Assembly (NCBI GenBank): GCA_038329845.1
Contig: JBBQNJ010000065.1
Location: 1-29,834 of the forward strand
Direction of reading: 5' to 3'
Origin: JBBQNJ01 sp038329845
GTDB taxonomy: Bacteria > Planctomycetota > Phycisphaerae > Tepidisphaerales > Tepidisphaeraceae
DNA length: 29,834 bases
Both the position numbers and the translations under genes were made by a program. This document shows positions 23,899-29,834 of this stretch, piece by piece; the first letter of the stretch is position 1, and every line of letters starts with the position of its first letter. The notes under the pieces are model-generated. The model did no database searches and was not told where the DNA came from. It worked only from the letters and a program-made list of their open reading frames with translations.

Positions 23899-26586
23899 AT
23901 GAACAAATCCAACAACTCTCTCGGTTCCCAGGCGACGCTCTCGACCCGCTTTGGCGATGTGACGTATCACCGGCTGGCGCGCTTGGCCGAACTCGGGTTC
24001 GGCGCTGTCGATCGGCTCCCGTTTTCCATCAAGATTCTGCTGGAAAGCTGCCTGAGGAACCTCGATGGATTCGTGGTCAGCGAACAGCACGTGAAGAACC
24101 TTTCGGCGTGGAGCGCGACCAAGCCGGCCCAGGATGAGGTTCCCTTCAAGCCGGCCCGGGTGATCCTTCAGGATTTCACCGGGGTGCCGTGCGTGGTGGA
24201 CTTAGCGGCGATGCGGGCGGCGATGAAGCGGGCGGGGGGTGATCCGCGGAAGATCAACCCGTTGATCCCGGTCGACCTGGTGATCGATCACTCGTTGCAG
24301 GTGGACGCGTTCGGGTCCGCCGGCGCTCTCCAGACGAATATCGACGCCGAGTTCGTTCGCAATCGTGAGCGCTACGAGTTTCTCAAGTGGGGCCAGACGG
24401 CATTCCAAAATTTCTCGGTGGTCCCCCCATCGGTGGGGATTGTTCACCAGGTGAACCTCGAGCATCTGGCCAAAGTCGTGCAGGTGCGCGACGGGATGGC
24501 GTTGCCCGATTCGCTGGTCGGGACCGATTCGCACACCACGATGATCAATGGCCTGGGGGTCGCCGGCTGGGGCGTGGGCGGCATCGAGGCCGAGGCCTGC
24601 ATGCTCGGCCAGCCGATCTACATGATCACTCCCCAGGTGGTGGGCTTCAAATTGCACGGGCACCTGCCCGAAGGCGCCACCGCCACCGACTTGGTGCTGG
24701 TCATCACCCAGGTGCTGCGAAAGCACGGGGTCGTCGATAAATTCGTGGAATTCCATGGACCCGGACTCGCCTCGATGACCGTGGCCGACCGTGCCACCCT
24801 GGCCAACATGGCCCCGGAATACGGTGCGACGATGGGATTCTTCCCCGTCGATTCCCAGACGATCGCGTATCTGCGGCTCACCGGCCGCGATGAGAAAACG
24901 CTCGATCTGGTCGAGCGCTATTGCAAGGAAAACGGGCTTTGGCGCCAGGAGTCCATCGAACCGCTGTTCAGCGAAGTGCTCGAACTGGATTTACAGTCCG
25001 TCCATCCCAGCCTCGCCGGTCCTCGCCGCCCGCAAGACCGTGTCGAGCTGCCCAACGTCAAGAGCTCATTCCGAACCGCGCTGGTCGAGACCTTCAAGAA
25101 GCCGGCACCCGATGATGCGGCATCGCCCCCGGCCCGGCGCACCGGCGCGCTGGCTCACGGCGACGTGGTGATCGCCGCGATCACCAGTTGCACCAATACG
25201 TCCAACCCCAGCGTCATGGTCGCCGCCGGACTGCTGGCGAAAAAGGCGGTCGAGCGCGGGCTTCGACCCAAGGCGCATGTGAAGACCAGCCTGGCACCCG
25301 GCAGCCGCGTTGTGACCGACTATCTCGATCGCTCCGGATTGTCCGCCGCCCTGGATGCACTGGGATTCCAGACCGTCGGCTATGGCTGCACCACCTGCAT
25401 CGGCAATTCCGGCCCCCTGCCCGAACACGTCGCCACGGCGGTCGATGCGAACGATCTGGTGGTGTCGGCGGTTCTCAGCGGCAACCGCAACTTTGAAGGA
25501 CGAATCAATCCCCACGTCAAGGCCAACTATCTCGCCAGCCCGCCGCTGGTGGTGGCCTACGCGCTGGCCGGTTCGATGGACATCGACTTGACCACCGAAC
25601 CTATCGCCACCGACTCGAGCGGTGCCGAGGTCTATCTGCGCGATCTGTGGCCGACCCAGCGGGAAGTAGCGCAAACGATGGAATCGGCGATCGAACCGGA
25701 GATGTTCCAACGCCAGTATGGGAATCTGGACACGGCAAGCCCTCTGTGGAACGCGATCCCCGTACGGGGGGGAGAACTGTTCGCCTGGGACGCCGCGAGT
25801 ACCTATATCCAGCACCCGCCGTTTTTCAGCGATCTGTCGCCGCAGGTGAAGCCGATCTGTGGCATTCGCGGCCTGCGGGTTCTGGCGATGGTCGGCGATT
25901 CGGTTACCACAGACCACATCTCCCCGGCGGGCAACATCAAGAAAGAGAGTCCGGCGGGGCAATTCCTCATCGCCGCCGGGGTTTCGCCCATCGACTTCAA
26001 CAGCTACGGCGCCCGCCGCGGCAACGACCGAGTGATGACCCGTGGCACCTTCGCCAATATCCGGCTACGGAATCTCCTGGCTGCGGGAACCGAAGGCGGC
26101 GTCACCCGCTACCTTCCCACGGGCCAGACGCTTTTTATCTACGACGCGGCCATGAAATATCAGGCCGACGGCGTGCCTCTGCTGATCTTGGCGGGCAAGG
26201 ATTACGGGATGGGCAGCAGCCGCGACTGGGCCGCCAAGGGCGTGATGTTGCTGGGGGTCAAGGCCGTGATCGCCGAGAGCTATGAGCGCATCCACCGCAG
26301 CAACCTGGTGGGCATGGGCGTGCTGCCGCTGCAATTCAAGCCCGGACAAACCGCCGCCGGCCTGGGCCTGTGCGGCGAAGAGACATTCGACGTCGACATC
26401 AACGACGCGGTCGAGCCGAAGCAGGAGATCCCCGTGCGGGCCACCTGCCCGGACGGCACGACGATCGACCTCACGGCCATTTGCCGGATCGATACCCCCG
26501 TCGAGATCGACTACTTCCGCAATGGCGGCATCCTCCACACCGTCCTGCGGCAAATCCTCAGAGCGGACCCCGCCGCCGAGGAATGA
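23899..26586 (+). CDS. acnA: Aconitate hydratase A
   Basis: The enzyme isomerises citrate to isocitrate in the TCA cycle using a [4Fe-4S] cluster. The ATG at 23899 gives 895 residues, the usual AcnA length. The same frame stays open for 103 codons upstream, but that stretch is repeat DNA, including the MITE. Cluster cysteines are Cys431 (TSCTNTSNPSVM) and Cys497 and Cys500 (GYGCTTCIGNSGPL); their 66- and 3-residue spacing matches E. coli AcnA. Other conserved parts are LVGTDSHTTMINGLGVAGWGVGG, GDSVTTDHISPAGNI, NSYGARRGNDRVMTRGTFANIRL and the swivel-domain GSSRDWAAKG. It is a single-gene unit. Confidence 0.97.
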   Translation: MNKSNNSLGSQATLSTRFGDVTYHRLARLAELGFGAVDRLPFSIKILLESCLRNLDGFVVSEQHVKNLSAWSATKPAQDEVPFKPARVILQDFTGVPCVVDLAAMRAAMKRAGGDPRKINPLIPVDLVIDHSLQVDAFGSAGALQTNIDAEFVRNRERYEFLKWGQTAFQNFSVVPPSVGIVHQVNLEHLAKVVQVRDGMALPDSLVGTDSHTTMINGLGVAGWGVGGIEAEACMLGQPIYMITPQVVGFKLHGHLPEGATATDLVLVITQVLRKHGVVDKFVEFHGPGLASMTVADRATLANMAPEYGATMGFFPVDSQTIAYLRLTGRDEKTLDLVERYCKENGLWRQESIEPLFSEVLELDLQSVHPSLAGPRRPQDRVELPNVKSSFRTALVETFKKPAPDDAASPPARRTGALAHGDVVIAAITSCTNTSNPSVMVAAGLLAKKAVERGLRPKAHVKTSLAPGSRVVTDYLDRSGLSAALDALGFQTVGYGCTTCIGNSGPLPEHVATAVDANDLVVSAVLSGNRNFEGRINPHVKANYLASPPLVVAYALAGSMDIDLTTEPIATDSSGAEVYLRDLWPTQREVAQTMESAIEPEMFQRQYGNLDTASPLWNAIPVRGGELFAWDAASTYIQHPPFFSDLSPQVKPICGIRGLRVLAMVGDSVTTDHISPAGNIKKESPAGQFLIAAGVSPIDFNSYGARRGNDRVMTRGTFANIRLRNLLAAGTEGGVTRYLPTGQTLFIYDAAMKYQADGVPLLILAGKDYGMGSSRDWAAKGVMLLGVKAVIAESYERIHRSNLVGMGVLPLQFKPGQTAAGLGLCGEETFDVDINDAVEPKQEIPVRATCPDGTTIDLTAICRIDTPVEIDYFRNGGILHTVLRQILRADPAAEE

Positions 26587-26761
26587 GCAGCACGGCGCGA
26601 CGCCGCGAGAGTGAAACATTGTCAGATTAAGGCTTGCGGAGGGGATGCACCTTCCATTTTCTGTGTCGCAGCCCGATCCGGTCGCCGAGGGGGCACTCGA
26701 ATTGAGCATTGATGGAGAATTCGTATAATGTCGTCGACTGGACTGGAAACGGACAGGTGCA

Positions 26762-28003
26762 ATGGGACTGATTGTACAGAAATTCGGAGGAACCAGCGTC
26801 GCCGACGCGACGCGGATTCATCGGGCGGCCTCGCGGGCGATCGCCGCCAAGCAGCGCGGCAACCAGGTCGTCGTGGTCGTCTCGGCCATGGGCGACACCA
26901 CCGATGAGCTGGTTGAACTCGCCAGGCAGGTCTGCACCTATGACCAGCGCCAGATCACGCCGTCCAAGCGCGAGATGGACCAACTGCTGGTCACCGGCGA
27001 GCAGGTGACCATCGCCTTGATGGCCATGGCCATCCACGCCCAGAACGAGCAGGCGATCAGCTTTACCGGCGGACAAATCGGTCTGATGACCGACAACGCC
27101 TTTTCCAAGGCCCGCATCCAGTCGATCAACAAGCAGCGGATTTTTCAGGAAGTCGAACAGGGCAAGATCGTCATTGTCGCCGGGTTCCAGGGGATCACCG
27201 CCGAAGGGGAAGTGACCACGCTGGGTCGCGGCGGGTCCAACGCGACGCTGGTAGCGGTGGGGGCGGTGCTCGGCGCCGATGTATGCGAGAATTACACCGA
27301 TGTGGACGGGATTTTCACCGCCGATCCGCGGCTGGTCCCGTCGGCGCGGAAGATAGACCGGATCAGCTACGACGAGATGCTCGAGCTGTCGGGGCTGGGG
27401 GCCAGCGTGCTGCAGACCCGGGCCGTGGAGTTCGCCAAGAAATACAACGTGGTGTTGCACGTACGCAACAGTCAGAACGACCACGAAGGGACCTGGATCG
27501 TCGCGGAGACTTCCACCATGGAACATATTGTTGTGTCGGGCGCGGCCCTGAAGAAAGACTTGACCCGGGTGACGATCAAGGGTGTTCCCGATCGCCCGGG
27601 GATCGCGGCCCACATTTTCTCCGAGATCGCCAACGCCAACATCGTCGTCGATGACATCATCCAGAACGTCTTCGATGACAACACGGCCAACATCAGCTTT
27701 ACCTTCGAACACGGCGACTTGCCGGATCTGACCAAGGTCGTTGAACAGCTCGTCGAGGATCTGGGGCCCGGTGCCCAGGCCCGCTTCCAGGCCGATTTGG
27801 CCAAGGTCAGCATCGTGGGCGTGGGAATGCGGGTCCACACCGGCGTGGCCCAGCGGATGTTCAAGGCGCTGGCCGACGCCGGGATCAATATCCAGAACAT
27901 CACCACCAGCGAGATCAAGATTTCCTGCATCATCTCGCGCCTGCAAGGGCCGCAGGCGCTGCAGGTCGTGCATGATGCCTTCGAGCTGGGAGTCAAGAAG
28001 TAA
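26762..28003 (+). CDS. lysC: Aspartate kinase (aspartokinase, monofunctional)
   Basis: This enzyme catalyses the first step of the aspartate family pathway (lysine, threonine, methionine, diaminopimelate). Catalytic KFGGTS is at residues 7-12, followed by VVVVSAMGDTTDEL, LLVTGEQVTIALMAMA, TLGRGGSNATLVAVGAVLGADVCENYTDVDGI and DPRLVPSARKID. Two ACT-type regulatory domains follow from about residue 265 (RVTIKGVPDRPGIAAHIFSEIANANI and KVSIVGVGMRVHTGVAQRMFKALADAGI). At 413 residues it is a stand-alone kinase without fused homoserine dehydrogenase. Feedback control by lysine or threonine is likely through the ACT domains. No lysine riboswitch was recognised in the 175-bp leader. Confidence 0.96.
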   Translation: MGLIVQKFGGTSVADATRIHRAASRAIAAKQRGNQVVVVVSAMGDTTDELVELARQVCTYDQRQITPSKREMDQLLVTGEQVTIALMAMAIHAQNEQAISFTGGQIGLMTDNAFSKARIQSINKQRIFQEVEQGKIVIVAGFQGITAEGEVTTLGRGGSNATLVAVGAVLGADVCENYTDVDGIFTADPRLVPSARKIDRISYDEMLELSGLGASVLQTRAVEFAKKYNVVLHVRNSQNDHEGTWIVAETSTMEHIVVSGAALKKDLTRVTIKGVPDRPGIAAHIFSEIANANIVVDDIIQNVFDDNTANISFTFEHGDLPDLTKVVEQLVEDLGPGAQARFQADLAKVSIVGVGMRVHTGVAQRMFKALADAGINIQNITTSEIKISCIISRLQGPQALQVVHDAFELGVKK

Positions 28004-28093
28004 CCGCTCTTGAATCTGAGGCTTGAAATTTGAGGTCTGAAATTTCACGGTTTCCGTTTAACTTTGAGAAATAGATCACGTCCTTTGGCTGGA

Positions 28094-28642
28094 ATGATCC
28101 CCTCACGGCTGCGGAAGCGAATCTTGCTGGCGCTGGTTCTCTTGGCGCTGGCGGCGATCCTGGATCACGCCGGACTGTTTGGGTATCGGGGCGATGATTA
28201 TCAACGATTCGACCAGCAGGCCGTCGCGGTGAGCGTCATTGATGGCGATACGGTTCGCCTTGTCAACCCCAGTGATGTCCGCGTACGCCTGATCGGCATC
28301 GACGCTCCGGAACTCCATAATTCGTACGGGAAACCGGACCACTTCGCCGAGGAATCCCGCCGCCGGCTGATCGAATTGACGCGAAGAAGTCCGATGACGC
28401 TTCGCCTGGATTCGGCCCGAACCCGCGATCGCTATGGCCGCCTGCTGGCGTATCTCTACGCCCCGGACAACCGCAACCTCAATTTGGAGATGGTGCGAGA
28501 CGGCGCGGCGTATGCCGATCGCCGGTTCAGTCATACCTTTCGACGCCAGTTCGAACAGGCTGAATCCGAGGCCCATCGGAAAAAGCTGGGTCTATGGAAA
28601 GACATCACCGATTCGCAGATGCCGGCGTGGCGACGGCCATGA
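28094..28642 (+). CDS. Thermonuclease-family (SNase-like) protein with N-terminal membrane segment
   Basis: This 182-residue protein has a hydrophobic N-terminus (ILLALVLLALAAILDHAGLF) acting as signal anchor or signal peptide. A staphylococcal nuclease fold follows, with AVSVIDGDTVRL, VRVRLIGIDAPELHN and DRYGRLLAYLY. Family catalytic residues are an Arg and a Glu in VRLIGIDAPE and a downstream Arg in DRYGRLLAY; all are present. It probably cleaves DNA or RNA outside the cytoplasm. The frame also allows a TTG at 28064, but ATG 28094 is preferred. A 54-bp stretch of three 18-bp repeats follows the gene. Confidence 0.88.
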   Translation: MIPSRLRKRILLALVLLALAAILDHAGLFGYRGDDYQRFDQQAVAVSVIDGDTVRLVNPSDVRVRLIGIDAPELHNSYGKPDHFAEESRRRLIELTRRSPMTLRLDSARTRDRYGRLLAYLYAPDNRNLNLEMVRDGAAYADRRFSHTFRRQFEQAESEAHRKKLGLWKDITDSQMPAWRRP

Positions 28643-28658
28643 GGCGGCGCGCGAGGGA

Positions 28659-28712
28659 GCCGGCGGCATCAGCGCGGCCGGCGGCATCGGCGCGGCCGGC
28701 GGCACCGGCGGC
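28659..28712. repeat. Three 18-bp tandem repeats
   Basis: GCCGGCGGCATCAGCGCG is followed directly by two variants (28677 and 28695), giving a GC-only stretch in the gap before the DinB-like gene. Confidence 0.8.
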
Positions 28713-28798
28713 AGCGCTCGCCCGGGGCTTAATTTTCCCGGTGTTCGATTGATGGAGACTTGGCATAAGATCATTCCCATCCAACCGAAAGGACCACG

Positions 28799-29290
28799 AT
28801 GCCCGAACAAACGCTGATTCTGCTGGCGAACGAAGTTCGCAATAAGACGCTCAAACTTCTGGAAGGGGTTGGGGATGATGAAGCCCGCTTCGCCGCGCCC
28901 AATCTCCACAACACCATTCTCTGGCACGCCGGCCATGTGTTGACCGTCGTCGAGCATCTGGCGGTGATGCCGATCACCGGGGCGGCGGCGAGCTATCCAG
29001 ACGACTACTTCGCCCGCTTCAGTTGGAAGAGCAATCCCGCCGCCATTTCCGACTGGCCCGCCCTCGCTGAGATCGTCGAGCGGCTGCGCGAGCAGCTTTC
29101 AACCGTGACCGGAGCATTGGCTTCACTCGCCGAGGATCGGCTCGACGAGGTCGTCGATCCGGCCCGCAACCGCACGCTGCGATATTCAATCCTTCACGGC
29201 TTTCACGACGAGGCCAACCATCAAGGAGAAATCTGGCTGCTGCGCAAAATGCGGTCGAAACGCACGGCTGGCGCTGGGGCGACGATCTAG
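28799..29290 (+). CDS. DinB-like four-helix-bundle protein
   Basis: The 163-residue protein fits the DinB/DUF664 fold, a helix bundle with a metal site of histidines. Conserved parts are NTILWHAGHVLTVVEHL (His in WHAGH) and ILHGFHDEANHQGEIWLLRKM (His in HGFHD and NHQGE). Such proteins often act as thiol- or metal-dependent transferases, but the specific reaction is not clear. It is not in an evident operon. Confidence 0.82.
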   Translation: MPEQTLILLANEVRNKTLKLLEGVGDDEARFAAPNLHNTILWHAGHVLTVVEHLAVMPITGAAASYPDDYFARFSWKSNPAAISDWPALAEIVERLREQLSTVTGALASLAEDRLDEVVDPARNRTLRYSILHGFHDEANHQGEIWLLRKMRSKRTAGAGATI

Positions 29291-29323
29291 TCCGACGGTT
29301 GCCGCGGGAAAGGGGACATCCAG

Positions 29324-29423
29324 AATGCCATTCACTTAACGTGAAAACGGCTGGGGAAAGCCGCCTTACCGGCCCAAGACTACAGTTGAGTTCGCCGGCT
29401 TTGGTGCTTAAGTGAATGGCATT
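29324..29423. mobile_element. 100-bp MITE, copy 2 (inverted relative to copy 1)
   Basis: The same 16-bp ends as copy 1 are at 29324-29339 and 29408-29423. The internal 68 bases in reverse complement differ from copy 1 at 12 positions. A shorter probable target duplication, GACATCC, appears on each side (left in GGGGACATCCAG, right in GTGACATCCACC). It abuts the transposase remnant. Confidence 0.85.
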
Positions 29424-29429
29424 AGTGAC

Positions 29430-29693
29430 ATCCACCGTTTTTGCCCGGCGGCAGGCCGATTCGATCGCCTCGTCGGGAAGATGTTGATGAAGGTCCTGCT
29501 TGATCCGTTCCAACGCGCGTGATGCGATCGCCATCCGTGGCCTTTCGTAAGAGGACTGGGGGACTGGGGGACTGGGTCAAACCCCACTATAGTCTTCCCC
29601 CGCCGCGCCCGGCGATGGTCTGACACAAATAAAGTTGCAGCAGTCGCTTACGACACACCGGTGACGAGTGGGGAGGCTTAAGTGAATGGCATT
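29430..29693 (-). mobile_element. IS4-like insertion sequence, left-end remnant
   Basis: On the minus strand a single terminal repeat, AATGCCATTCACTTAA (29693-29678), precedes an untranslated leader and then an ATG at 29534. About 34 codons follow, with RALERIKQDLHQHLP and DEAIESACRRA, resembling the N-terminus of IS4-family transposases. The frame ends at the edge of MITE copy 2, and no catalytic DDE part remains. The leader also contains three GGACTGGG direct repeats (29553-29576). It is a decayed fragment of the likely parent family of the MITEs. Confidence 0.6.
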
Positions 29694-29834
29694 ACACCTG
29701 TCCTGTTTTATTCTCCGTTTTGTTCTCCGGATACAATGGTTGGGTGTCGATTCACATCACGCCGATAAGTGGCGGGAGGAACACCATTTTCCTGTCGAAA
29801 TGCCCGCGAGAAATTGTGGACTAGGCCATAGCCG
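29694..29834. other. Window end, no gene recognised
   Basis: This stretch is AT-richer at first, with two GTTTTATTCTCCG-like repeats near 29704 and 29717. No ORF of useful length or RNA gene is seen. Confidence 0.4.

Noticed and set aside
26587..26761. Lysine riboswitch before lysC
   Set aside because: The leader is short and none of the conserved lysine-aptamer blocks were recognised.
29019..29534. Minus-strand 171-codon ORF as one protein
   Set aside because: Only the first ~34 codons look like transposase; the rest reads through the MITE and antisense to the DinB-like gene.

Overview
The window looks like chromosomal DNA of a high-GC, Gram-negative-type bacterium. The mix of group I introns with a LAGLIDADG gene in 23S rRNA, a GldA/GldF/GldG-like ABC cluster, a sulfatase, a GH2 glycosidase and an alginate-export-type porin suggests Planctomycetota, possibly Phycisphaerae. 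That placement is inference; no 16S gene is present to test it.

Positions 1-2360 hold the 3' third of an rRNA operon. The 23S gene is interrupted by two group I introns only 14 nt apart, at E. coli-equivalent positions L1917 and L1931 in domain IV. The first is cut by the window edge and carries a LAGLIDADG homing endonuclease ORF; the second is a 381-nt ORF-less intron. The rest of 23S, a spacer with a strong hairpin, 5S rRNA and a decayed ~70-bp tandem array of terminator-like units follow.

Positions 2395-8338 form a same-strand run: ABC-2 ATPase, ABC-2 permease, GldG-like auxiliary protein, DUF4340 protein and QueF (queuosine pathway). Then come a minus-strand AMMECR1 protein, a plus-strand sulfatase, an orphan MlaF-type ATPase, a minus-strand beta-propeller phytase, a GH2 glycosidase, an Rrf2 regulator, a SpoIIE/PP2C phosphatase and a minus-strand alginate-export-type porin. 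These give a picture of polymer scavenging plus signalling.

Positions 18,050-18,800 contain a decayed VapBC-like toxin-antitoxin pair with two frameshifts in the toxin, followed by a MATE exporter. Positions 20,272-21,394 have no confident gene and hold several short-repeat families, including eighteen 21-bp units. A minus-strand APC permease with a USP-like C-terminal domain follows. The gap between it and aconitase (23,366-23,898) contains an AT-rich palindromic island and a 100-bp MITE.

The right end carries AcnA, aspartokinase, a membrane-anchored thermonuclease-family protein and a DinB-like protein. It ends with a second copy of the same MITE in opposite orientation, next to the N-terminal stub and one end of an apparent IS4-like element. 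No wholly new multi-gene system is evident. The most unusual structures are the paired 23S introns, the 21-bp array and the MITE/IS remnant family.
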